DNA of 64,000 nucleotides from Loripinus fragilis (lineage: Eukaryota > Mollusca > Bivalvia > Lucinida > Lucinidae): assembly GCA_964019695.1 (NCBI GenBank), contig OZ026524.1, positions 65,355,066 to 65,419,065 of the forward strand, in the 5' to 3' direction. Shown here piece by piece: positions 33,899-43,515 of this stretch. Made by a program: the position numbers and the translations under genes. The notes beneath the pieces were generated by a model. It was given only the letters and a program-made list of their open reading frames with translations, was not told the origin of the DNA and did not search any database. The number at the start of each line of letters is the position of its first letter. The stretch's first letter is position 1.

Positions 33899-34400
33899 GT
33901 TTGTCGGTCAGTTGTGCAAAGATAAATCACTCGCGCTATGCGCTCGAGATTTGATATTCTTTACAACTGACCTCCAAATAGTGAATCATTACTCGACAAT
34001 TCACAGCTAGAGCTGATCTATTTCTTAATTTGACCGGTAATTCAGGCATGCCATGCGCAGAGTCAGCTTTGGTTTGAAATTGACAGCTTTTGTGCAACGG
34101 CGACGGTGGGATCTGGGTCAGCAAAGCCACGTCAATTCCGAATGTGGTAAAATTTGTTTAGTTTTCTTGAAATATTGTTTACAGTCATGCCGACCCGAAT
34201 GGGATCATCTCAAAATAAGTTTCCCCCACAAAACTGCCCTCCTTGTATTTGTCTAGTTTGTCTGCACATGTCTTACCTGCATTTAAGTGATATAGTTTAT
34301 GTCACTGTAATTGTTCAAGCTTTCAGTAGAATGATCTTACTAGATTTGTACATAACTCAGCCAGTTAAATGTTTGAGGCCTCCAGGGAGGTATGTGCTCC
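33899..34400. other. Anonymous DNA
   Basis: Overlapping short open frames on both strands have no recognised domain. No repeat structure was seen. Confidence 0.35.
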
Positions 34401-34570
34401 CTTGACCCCTGAAAATGATGAATTGATCTCCCCAAATTCCTTAAAGAAAAATTCTTCAGCTCTCTGAAAGTATTTTTCTTTGCTCCCCAAATCCTTAAAA
34501 TAATTCAGCTTCTCCCAAATCCCCCAAAGTAGAAGCCAATTCTCCCAAAAATGCATTTTTCTTTCCATAG
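34400..34570 (+). repeat. 'ctccccaaatcc' repeat, copy 1
   Basis: Runs of 'gctccccaaatccttaaaat' and 'ctctgaaag' recur in related form at about 36,100-36,225 ('gctccccaaatccctgaaaa'). They look like two copies of a low-complexity dispersed repeat. Confidence 0.5.
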
Positions 34571-34613
34571 GATTAAATGCACATACTTAAATTGCTAGTC
34601 AGGCCCTATACAG

Positions 34614-34829
34614 AGGGAGTGTAGTGGCTCAGTGGTAGAGTGCTTGACTCGAGACCGTAGGGCCGCGGGTTCGAGCCTCATCGGCGTCTCTGCGTTGTGG
34701 TCCTTGAGCAATACACATTTATCCTAGCTTAGTACTGGTTCAACCTAGGAAGACCCGTCCCTGTTTAACTGAAAGATTGTTGATGGGACGTAAAGAATCA
34801 AATCAAACAAACAAACAAACAAACAAACA
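34614..34829 (+). repeat. tRNA-derived SINE with (CAAA)n tail
   Basis: A box TGGCTCAGTGGTAGAGTG, B box GGTTCGAGCC near 34,668, body 'tatcctagcttagtactgg', end gatgggacgtaaagaatcaa, then a clean (CAAA) run at about 34,804-34,828. Confidence 0.88.
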
Positions 34830-34874
34830 GGTCCTATACATAAGTTCAACTTTTGTTTCAACAAGTAAGTATAT

Positions 34875-35385
34875 ATCTGATCAGCATTTTTACTGACAGG
34901 TCCAAGGCGATGCTTCTTTTGTGGATTGTTTTTGTTAGTTATGTTTCATGTTGGTGTTTGTTGTGCTGTCGTGTCTGTTCATTGTTGCCTTGTGGTCACC
35001 TGCTGGGAAATGGCTGACCCATTGGCTGTCGTGTTTGTTGTGTTTTGTCACTTTCCCAAATGTGTCCTGGTCCACATCAGAATTAAGGGCGAGGTTGGCG
35101 CCGTGAAACTGGTTTAAGCCCTCCATTAAAATATTTTACTCACCGTTCCAAGGCGGTACTTCGTTACTGGAATTTCATGTTTTTCTGTCTTGTGTTTGCT
35201 ATACCTTTGTGCACGTCTGTTTTATGTGCCTGTGGTCACCTGCTGGGAAAGGGCTGACTTCTTGGTTCTCGTTTGTGGTGTCTAACTGTGAGTTTGTCAC
35301 TTTTCCATTAGTACCCTGTGTTAGGTGTGGTATTTGATTGTATCGATTCCTGATCGTTGCACCCTTACTTACTTTCATCAAATTT
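34875..35385 (+). repeat. Family B repeat, two tandem units
   Basis: The series 'tccaaggcg.t.cttc ... tgtggtcacctgctgggaaa ... gtcactttccca' occurs twice (about 34,898-35,060 and 35,145-35,310). The unit joint contains gcgccgtgaaactggtttaa, and the run ends gtatcgattcctgatcgttg. Confidence 0.75.
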
Positions 35386-35464
35386 TTAATAAAAATCATC
35401 TAATTACCTAGACAGATCATTACATACTAGGCGCGTAGAAAGCACTGCTACGATGCGGATTCAT

Positions 35465-36060
35465 ATTTGTGCTAGGCGGGTCCGGGTACAACCCCCCGAC
35501 CCCGAAAAAAATTGATAAAAATGGTGCAATCTGGTGCATTCTGCTTGTTCCAGAGTATGTTGTTATCAACCAAAAAATCAACATTTTTTTCAGGAAAATA
35601 AATCACCAACAACCAATATTTTGTGCCATACTTTTCCCCAAGGTCAATCCAGATGCGCACGTTAGTACAAAAATAAATGCACTCATAATTTACAAGGGGG
35701 TGGGGGCACTTACCACCAGAAGCCAAATAAATTTAAAAAAAATGGAGGCTTTTCCTTTTTTTGCATTAAATATTAATACCAGATGCGAAGGTAGCCATGT
35801 TATAATGTGGGGGTTGGGTGCATGCTCCCCCGCATTTTTTTTATTCTGGCGCATTTTGAGTGTTCCAAAACACGTCAATATCAACCTAAAAGTCAACAAT
35901 TTTAAGGATAGTAAAAATATTGGACATATTTTTACCATTAGCATGTTAGCGGCGCGAAAGTAAATACATCTAGTAAATACATCTAGATTTCCGGGGGCAT
36001 CCCCCCCCCCAGAAGCGGAAGAATTTTTAAAATAAATCATACGAAATGAAGGCTTTTCCT
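35465..36060 (+). repeat. Tandem repeat, two ~300-bp units
   Basis: Each unit runs from a 'gggtgcatgctcccc/gggtacaacccccc' start through 'ttccagagtatgttgttatc' or its diverged match to 'ccagaagcgga...aaggcttttcct'. Open frames on both strands (35,469-35,963; 35,690-36,040) lie inside the repeat and are not supported as genes. Confidence 0.6.
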
Positions 36061-36320
36061 CAGAGGTGAGATTCTTTTAAATTATTTTTTTTTACTTTTT
36101 TGCAGGGCTCCATAAATCCCCAAAACTATGCGCTTGCTCCCCAAATCCCTGAAAATAATTACCGAGGCTCCCCAGCTCCCTGAAAATGAAATGCCCTTCC
36201 CTCAAGATTCCTAAAACCCATGGGGCCATGTTTTGATGTAAATTAACGCCTCGTTAACAGTTTGAATGATAAACTCATACATCATGCGAATAACAACTGT
36301 TACTAGTAGCTACGGAAACG

Positions 36321-36355
36321 TATATAAACTCCCGCACACTATTTCTTCCAGGAAA
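36321..36355 (+). promoter_or_regulatory. Candidate TATA box and start region of the C2 gene
   Basis: TATATAAA at 36,321-36,328 lies about 80 bases before the coding start; a TSS about 30 bases downstream would fall near 36,350. The alternative is that tttcttccag ending at 36,351 is a splice acceptor and the promoter is further upstream. Sequence alone does not decide. Confidence 0.35.
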
Positions 36356-36372
36356 TTTCCAGAAACAAACAT

Positions 36373-36378
36373 ATGTAA
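36373..36378 (+). promoter_or_regulatory. Minimal upstream ORF (AUG immediately followed by UAA)
   Basis: In the leader, ATG at 36,373 is directly followed by TAA, 30 bases before the main ATG at 36,409. Start-stop elements are known to stall initiating ribosomes and reduce downstream translation. The context here (acatATGt) is weaker than that of the main start (aaaATGg). Confidence 0.45.
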
Positions 36379-36408
36379 AAGTTGTATCTAGTGCGAGTAT
36401 ATATCAAA

Positions 36409-37640
36409 ATGGCTCGAAATTCAAGTCCAGCACCTTTCGAATTATTTTCAAGTTCCGTGGATAAAGTTAAATTGTGGTTGAAGGAAGCTATTTCACCTGA
36501 AGAGACAAGATCAGAAACAGAGGAGGGTCCTAACAAAATGGACATGTTTTGGCCTTTACGAAATAACGGTATAGTTCGATCGCTAGGAAATAAAGAACAC
36601 AGTGAATGTACAACTAGAAGCTCATCACCGCCAATGAGCTGTTCTTCAGCAAGAATCAATTCAAGAGGAGGGTTTCTTAGAACACTGTCTTTACCGAGAC
36701 ATTTCACATCTACTCCATCTTTAGTTAAAAGAATTTCATCCTATAAGCAAACTTTAGGAAAACGCCAACAACTCAATGAATTTTATCAACGCCGCAGTTG
36801 TAGCCCAAGCAGTTCACCAAGATATTCCAGGATTGAACAGAAGTCTGACAAAGAAGTTCCCTATCAAGGCAGGATTGTGCAAGGCAGATCTAGTTTAAAC
36901 GTGCCTACTGGTGCCTCACTGCGTCTAAGGATATCTACAACTAACGATGAAACTATAATAAACGATGCTAGCTATTATCAAAGTCACACTCCATCTGTAA
37001 TAGATGAAACATCGAAAACACAATCATTGAATAATACCGGAAATTTACAAAAGCAAAGTGATTCCAAAGAAGATGGTACAAAGACCCAAACTGTTGGTAC
37101 AAATACAAGCCCATTTTGGTACAGGAAAGATTCAGGATTTGAAGACGGACCAGGCACTCTCGAGATAAACAAAAATGCTCCAGAGAATCCTGGGTATGAG
37201 CACTTATTCCGAGAACTGGCCGAAGAACTCTCAGCAGCTGATCCCTACAGAGTTATTCGGAGACTGACCCTAAGTCAGATACATAACAGATCTTTCAGAA
37301 AACATGTGTCGATGAACGCAATCAGCAATCTGTTGACTGGTATCAATGCAGATATGAATCACCCAAAGATAAAACTCTCCATCCAGTATTTTATGTCAAC
37401 TAAGGAGTTACGAGTGTGTTTCTCTGAAGCAAAGATGCTTGATACGCTATCACCTTCGGACATGAGCGCAATTGCGTACATAAAGATCTACCTCAAGCCA
37501 GTAAAGAGAGCACAGAAACGAAGCAAATCCATACAACTAGCTCCCACCATTTGTATGAATGATCAGATTTACTTCACAAAGGTCGAGCCAGATGATTTGA
37601 GTGAATGCAATTTGGTTTTTAAGATTTTCAAAAAACGAAG
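36409..37640 (+). CDS. C2-domain protein, coding exon 1
   Basis: The start is ATG 36,409 (context aaaATGgc); the frame is open upstream only to a TTG. Exon 1 encodes residues 1-410 plus two bases of codon 411 and ends at the donor AAG|GTATGT (intron from 37,641). Residues 1-~310 are Ser/Thr- and charge-rich and probably disordered, with SxSPPMS, SPSSSPRYS and DSGFEDGPG stretches. A short helix-prone segment HLFRELAEELSAADPYRVI lies at 265-283. A C2 domain starts at about 319 (KIKLSIQYFMSTKELRVCF) and continues with AYIKIYLKP (356-364). Where C2 loops normally hold Ca2+-binding Asp (SDPYVK), this protein reads SAIAYIK, so Ca2+-independent membrane or protein binding is likely. The nearest type is C2CD4 or synaptotagmin-like proteins; I cannot name the orthologue. 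Without splicing the frame would end at 37,722. Confidence 0.85.
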
Positions 37641-37667
37641 GTATGTAGTCTCTATATATTTTTGGAC

Positions 37668-38030
37668 GAAGCCCCACTTATGCCAACCTAGAACCTATTT
37701 ATGTAAACATTCAATTGGTTAATATAAAAATCTTGCCATTTCATTGGATGAGTAATTAGCATAAGTCAAAATTTGACGACATTCACGTTTATTATTAGCG
37801 ACCTCGAATTCCAGGGTCTAATATAATACGTCCAATAAACAATCATTAAGTTTTGAAAAGTGCATACACTATATTTTTCACTATCTTAAATATTTTCATC
37901 ACCTTGTCAAGCCAAGTACTGTTTTGAGGATTGGGATATTCAGTACTTACAAGATCTTTGTTGTGTTTGATCGATAAACCGTCACAGTTTTGTAAAACCG
38001 GAAATAAATACGAAGTAGCAATAGCATGCA
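37668..38030 (+). repeat. R1 repeat, copy 1
   Basis: The segment cttatgccaacctagaacct through 'gatattcagtacttacaaga' and 'gtgtttgatcgataaa' to 'ggaaataaatacgaag' matches 52.63-53.13 kb in the same orientation. It begins about 27 bases after the exon 1 donor. Confidence 0.75.
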
Positions 38031-38159
38031 CGTTTGGGCGTAGACTTCGTATGAGCACAGTAAGCGCTGTACCTACCTGTACAGCAAATATGCATTTGCG
38101 TGTAACTCTGCCCAAGTATAGGGTATTAAGGTATTTGATTTGGGTTTTGGGAAAAAATG

Positions 38160-38330
38160 CAGCCAACAGTGTTTACTTGTGTGTCTTTATAGCTCATTTT
38201 AGCCATGTGAAATGCTTTTGAACCATTTTTTCCACCTGGGGGCCTCACTCCCTAACCCCAAATAAGCGAGTACCTGCAGACCCCTTTTAAAAGGTGTATT
38301 CTATAAAACGCATCGGGTACGCGCCTGAAG
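38160..38330 (+). repeat. Dispersed repeat shared with 26.47-26.64 kb
   Basis: 'gtgtctttatagctcatttt', 'agccatgtgaaatgctttt' and 'gtacgcgcctgaagatact' align in order with the other copy. Confidence 0.55.
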
Positions 38331-39349
38331 ATACTAATGAAACATTTTTTATCAGAATCTTTAGTATCACGATGCTACAGGAAAGCCATATTGCCAAAAT
38401 TAAAGTCAGCAGATGACAAAATAAATCAAATTGTCAGTTGAGAATTCTGTGGAATTGTATGCTATTGTCTTTGGCTTCTACATTTTGTATGTAACTGCTG
38501 TTTTAGCTGGTGGCCTCTCGTCACAGCCAATTACCTTTGTAACTTTGTAATCACATTGACCTCATCCACTGCCTATCAATCAAAATTTATTGCTCGGCTT
38601 AGGGTAAAAGTACATTTTTTAATACCCTTATTAACAGCCACCCTCACGTAAGTGCCAAGGACCCTCTTGTCTTAGTTATGAGATTTCCAATGACAAACCA
38701 TGTATATGAAAATGATAAATGTTATACTCAATTTCTTTGGTTATTACATGTAAAATAAGCAACAACTTCTTATCCAACGACACAATTAACGAGTGTACAG
38801 CAGACGACAAAGATCAGGAATCGATATAATTAATGGTTATATGACTGGAGAGAATCCTGTCTCCTGATTGGCCCAATTTGTCTTCATAAATCTATATGTC
38901 TACCTGGAAACTGGTCTAAACCGGTCCACAGGGTAATATTGCATAAAACCAGCTCGAACTAGTTTCCAGAAGTTAATATTTTTGACACTTCTGCAATATC
39001 ACCCTCTAGAGAGCTAAAAATAGCATGATGAGTGTGAAACTAGCATGTGCTGCATGAAATTGACATGATTTGCTGTTTCACCTCCCAACAGGTAAATTAA
39101 AGACTTTCATGAATTTTTACAACAGTTTTGTTTTGTTTTGTTTGCTTATTTATCTTTGTTTGAATAAAAAAAAACTGTAAAACAGTTTTATGATAACATT
39201 TTGTATTCCCAATTAAGAGAATTGATATACATTTGAAAATGCATAATATTACATGAAAATAATTTAATAACAGTTGCTAAAACTTGTGAGAAAGTCCTTA
39301 GATGTTGAATATGTCTTTAACAACAAAAGTGAAAGTAGCCAAACATTAC
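38331..39349. other. Anonymous intronic DNA
   Basis: It includes a family B end (gatcaggaatcgatataatt near 38,814). No other structure was recognised. Confidence 0.35.
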
Positions 39350-39719
39350 GGAAACCGCTCCGTGCGAATTTTAATATATACCGGACTACTTTCTGCTGAT
39401 CGGAGACTTCCGTATATTTCCGATAACGAGGAAGTTGGAACAAGTATTAACTTTATAAAATCAGTAACAGTCGTTTAGCTTTGGAAATTGCAGGACACAC
39501 ATTTACTTTATATAATACGTCTGTGCGCGCGTGCGCGCGTGCACGCAGTAAAGTGTTATTTTATTTTATATCTCGATGTTGTCTCGGTAAGATGAGATTA
39601 ATAAATGCTTAGCTGAATCTAGAAATCCCACCTTCATTGTTGCGCAGTTGTTTAAGTCCAAAGCATAAGATATAAGCCTTGTTAACCCATATAAGACCAG
39701 TGCCTTTTGTGGGACAGTG

Positions 39720-39788
39720 ACGAACAGTGCAGATCCAGATCAGACACCGCAACTGGAAGTGGCGTTCGATCAGGGTCTGCACTGTTGC
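39720..39788. repeat. Palindrome of the GATCAGGGTCT family
   Basis: 'gaacagtgcagatccagatc' and 'gatcagggtctgcactgtt' pair around a centre aactggaagt. It belongs to a dispersed hairpin family described in the findings. Confidence 0.6.
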
Positions 39789-40377
39789 TTACAAAATGCT
39801 CTTGTAAAATTTGAATAAACATGTAAAGTACCTTAAACCCTTAAAATGGAAATTGACTGGTCCATTTAATAAGAGTTGAATGTTTCATAAGGCATACATG
39901 GGTTAGTTAGACCAACAATTGGACAGTTAAGTCGTATCCTAACATAAAATTTATGATACGGGGATGGTTTCTGATAATAGTTATAAATAGTTTGGATACG
40001 GATCAGGTTCTACGAAATGTCCCGCTTGATCTGGATCTAAACTGCTTGAAACTTGGTGAGCCTTGTATCTACCATAAGGGATGGTTGATAACAACATTTA
40101 TAAGCAGTTTTGTCGGGCCTGATTTGGATCTAAACTTTTTGAACAATTCAAACCTAGATCAGACGCATCACGCGCGACGTTAGATCTCGGTCTCCATTGT
40201 GTGTGTTGCGCCAGGTCACATTTTTTGTTCATATTTTATTCCGTATCCCGCTATTTAAAGGACATTGTATTTGCAATGAAAACCAAGTTTACGCTGAGCG
40301 TCGGCGACCGATCAGTCACTGCGCAATAACTAGCCAACAAACTCATTTGAGCCTAGAATCCATTACAGTCTGGTCGG

Positions 40378-40558
40378 GGAAGACAGTGGTTCGGCTGGTA
40401 GAGCCGTAGACTGGAGATAGAATGGTTCGAGACTCGCCAGGGTCACTCTGTCGTGTCCTTGAGCAAGACACTTTATCCGTTCTTTGTTCTGGTTCAACCC
40501 AAGAAAACAGAAAATTATTCCGACATGATTGAAAATTGTTGACTGGGGTGTAAAGAAG
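40378..40558 (+). repeat. tRNA-like SINE, second family
   Basis: A-box-like TTCGGCTGGTAGAGCC, B-box-like GGTTCGAGACT near 40,423, body 'gtccttgagcaagacacttt' and end gttgactggggtgtaaagaa. Its sister is at 49.43-49.64 kb in the D copy 2. Confidence 0.7.
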
Positions 40559-41257
40559 CAGCACAAACAGAACAAATCCGTTTGATCACAGTTTTTCTGT
40601 TTGAAGAATATGCAATCATTCAAATTGAACGAATATTTTGAAATGATTTTGTCCTCCCTATTTATTATAAACCCAATTATGTCGGATAAAATCGTACATC
40701 CTAATTAGAAAAAGGGGGTTAGCTAAAATTTTCTAATTATTATGGTTGCTGTATGCGTTTTTATGGTCACCAAATGGTGTTGACTTCGACTGTCGTATCC
40801 TAACATACTGTGTCTACTGTGACTGAAACTCCGATGAGATTGTGCCTAGTGTGGTAGCTCATCTTGGTCTGCACTGTTTGCCAAGGTTCCATTATTTGGA
40901 CAGTATATGATAATATGTCTCTTTAAACCTTTTTTAAAATTTCTAGTAATGCCTCAATGCTACTTTTCGCAAATGGTGGAGACCTAGATTTGATCCGGGT
41001 CTTCACTGTTTGCTGAGACAAAAACGATCTTCACAGAAAAATATGCAATTTTTATTTGGAAATTACAACATTCGATCCATCGATATATACAATGGACCTT
41101 CTCAAGTTTAAAGTAACAAGCCATAAGGAAGAACACACAGATCTACACAGAAGCGCTACACGATTTTTACGACCGGATGTGATTTTCGCCTCCGGGTATT
41201 GCATACATCCTGCTATCACAGAGCCGTATCAAAAGAAAATATATTCCTACTTTTGTT

Positions 41258-41392
41258 GTTGGTATGTTTGTTTTTAACGTCCCACCAACAGCTAAGGTCA
41301 TATGGAGACCCACGGCTTAAAGCCGGGAATCGATCCTGCGACCCCAGGTTTACAAGGCAAGCGGTTTATCCATTACCCCATACGGCTCCTAT
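41258..41392 (-). repeat. tRNA-derived SINE fragment
   Basis: On the minus strand: head with taaaccgcttgccttgtaaa, B-box-like GGATCGATTCCCGGC near 41,325, then a body ending ggtgggacgttaaaaacaaa. Confidence 0.65.
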
Positions 41393-41634
41393 ATTCTTAC
41401 TACTGAACTAAGCTGCCCGACAGAATCATTAGTACATGACGTTGAATGCGTGACAGTGCTCCTTTTCTGTAGCTCGCGAACGGCGCACGAAAATCCTTAG
41501 ACATGAGTAGAAATAACCTGTCAAACTCCATGAAACCCGTGGATCTATATATGTATGATCTCGGCCCCAACTGGGTCCGAAATGCGATACAAATTTCGGG
41601 CTCTTTTAGCACGAAGAAGTTTTCAAGATGAACT

Positions 41635-41980
41635 CGGCTACATAGTGGGCCGACTTCCAAAAGGCTTATTCAAATAGGCCGGGCCCGAGGTTATAGAACT
41701 TTTTTCATGCTCATCTCAACAAGTGACATAGACTCAACTGCTCATAAGAATTAAATACCGACAAATGAAAAGTTTCTTGCTTTAGATCTATTAGATGTTA
41801 TATTTGTCATGCTTATAAATGTTAAAATTTTACCATTTATGAGCAGGATAAATTTCGTGCTCAGCTGAGCCAGTGACCTATACGTCACTTGCTGAGTTGA
41901 GTATGAAAAATGTTTTATAACCTCAGTGAGTTCTCGAACTTCTGGTAAAACGTCGACCCAGCATAGCTTTGTAGCTCTAA
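41635..41980. mobile_element. Foldback element, ~95-bp diverged arms
   Basis: The left arm (ggctacatagtgggccgact ... cgaggttatagaact ... catctcaacaagtgac) pairs with the right arm (gtcacttgctgagttgag ... tataacctca ... gtcgacccagcatagctttg). The interior of about 150 bp is AT-rich. A 171-aa minus-strand open frame (41,751-42,266) runs through the right arm and has no recognisable domain. Confidence 0.55.
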
Positions 41981-42249
41981 AACAGGAAACACAAATAAAA
42001 AAAACACTGATCAGCATGCGCGGAAAATTATTGCAGACGATTAAAGCTGCTGAATGAGGGCACCCATATTCATGCAAAACAGTAGAAATTATAAAGACAT
42101 ACTCACTGTGAGCTATCAAAAGCAACCCACAATCAAATTGAGTCATTAAACAATTATTACTTTGTTTTTGTTCAGTCACACGACACATCTTTAGATTGTT
42201 CTTTGACTGATAAAATCGTCCAGCCTGCTTAAATCGTCTTGTACCCGGG

Positions 42250-42370
42250 GCCGGGCCACATAGCACAGTCGATGACGTGTCTGTCTTGCAGATCCAGCGG
42301 TCTCGAGTTCAATCCCGGCCTTGTCCAATACTTTCGTGGAGATCGATCATGAAATATTTTCTGCGGCCAT
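42250..42370 (+). repeat. tRNA-derived SINE fragment, third family
   Basis: 'gcacagtcgatgacgtgtct' with a B-box-like GAGTTCAATCCCGGC (near 42,305), then tcgtggagatcgatcatgaa. The same family occurs in reverse at 48.53-48.65 kb. Confidence 0.5.
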
Positions 42371-43515
42371 TCTAGCTACTCCCTACAAGCGAAAGCATGT
42401 GCACGTCTTACTGGTTTACCGCTTAGTCAAGCTTACACGGGAAATATTCGGCCGTCCCGATATGACCTTAGTCGTTGACTGGGAGGTAAAGCATCATTTG
42501 TATCACTGTAAGTGTAAGGATCTGTCCATATTATTGCAGTTGCTGAATGTTTTAAGGATAGAAAATGGTGCAGACCATGACGACACAGCATAATTGATCA
42601 TAGCTTTCTTAACAAATGTAGACACAGATTAGATGCGACATGCCTTTCCTGTGTTTATTGTCGATATGTCCTGGCATTTATATTTCTTCGGGGTATTGCG
42701 CTAATCCACTTTCCCAAAGCCGTACCAAATGAAAACTTATTCCAACTTTGTCATACGAATGTCTGCAACCAATATTACAGTGCATTCGATTGATGCTTAA
42801 AATCAGAACCTACGCTGCTTGCTTGGCGTTTCGCTTTAACGACCCAGCAAATGACAATTCAGTCATGTAGGGCCAGTTTTTGAACTGCGTACATCGATCA
42901 GTGTTGGCATTTTACTTCAGTACACTTTACACATTAATGGCGCGCGTGTAAAATGAACCGTTCCTTGTGAAAACTGCCGTTGCTCAATTGAAAATAATGT
43001 AAGTGCAGAGTTTTGAAAAGCCCACAAATGATCTAAGTCTGATCTGCACATATACTGCCTGTTACTTTAAAACTCTGATTTGGAAGTTTACGAGCTGAGC
43101 AGATCAGTTTATGTCCTATATTGTATGGAATTGTTTATATAGCTTTTACCATGAAATGGCTCAAACCACCTGCTCCATTTTTACGAATACACGATGGTTT
43201 CCGGAAATCGACGAGTCCGCGTAGTAATATCTCTGAAAACGTGAATAGTTTTATATCGCAAATATATGCTTATATTTTTATTAAGATCAAAAAAATTCAA
43301 AAGCATTTACGATTTTCAATAAAATGTAAATTGATTTTTGGGCTATACTTTGTATTTCCAATTAAAATATAGCGTGTTTTTGGACGCACTATCTTTTTTC
43401 TCGACCATCGCCGCCTTTCCCTCGGTTTTACTATATGATAGGTGCAAATCTGGGGTGTTTTTCGCACGGAGCCGTTTCCGTGATGAGATTTTAGCGTTTT
43501 TATCAATTAACTATC

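Larger units (their letters stand above)
39350..43515 (+). repeat. D repeat, copy 1 (4.2 kb, rearranged)
   Basis: Ordered blocks shared with 46.81-52.31 kb include 'actactttctgctgatcgga' (39,391), 'ggatctaaactgcttgaaac' (40,032), the tRNA-like 'ggctggtagagc' block (40,393), 'gggtcttcactgt' (40,999), 'gtgacagtgctccttttctg' (41,449), 'gccgtaccaaatgaaaa' (about 42,720) and 'gcaaatctggggtgtttttc' (43,444). Part of the unit (about 40.98-41.47 kb) is echoed again at 42.61-42.96 kb, so this copy contains an internal duplication. No coding frame was recognised. Confidence 0.7.

Noticed and set aside
35469..36040. 164-aa plus-strand and 116-aa minus-strand open frames
   Set aside because: Both fall in a two-unit tandem repeat and overlap each other on opposite strands.
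37641..37722. Exon 1 of the C2 gene reading through to a stop at 37,722
   Set aside because: The strong donor at 37,641 and the in-phase downstream exon completing the C2 fold make read-through a less likely product; it could still be an intron-retained isoform.
41751..42266. 171-aa minus-strand open frame, the longest anonymous one
   Set aside because: Runs through one arm of a foldback element and a SINE-like head region; no domain recognised.
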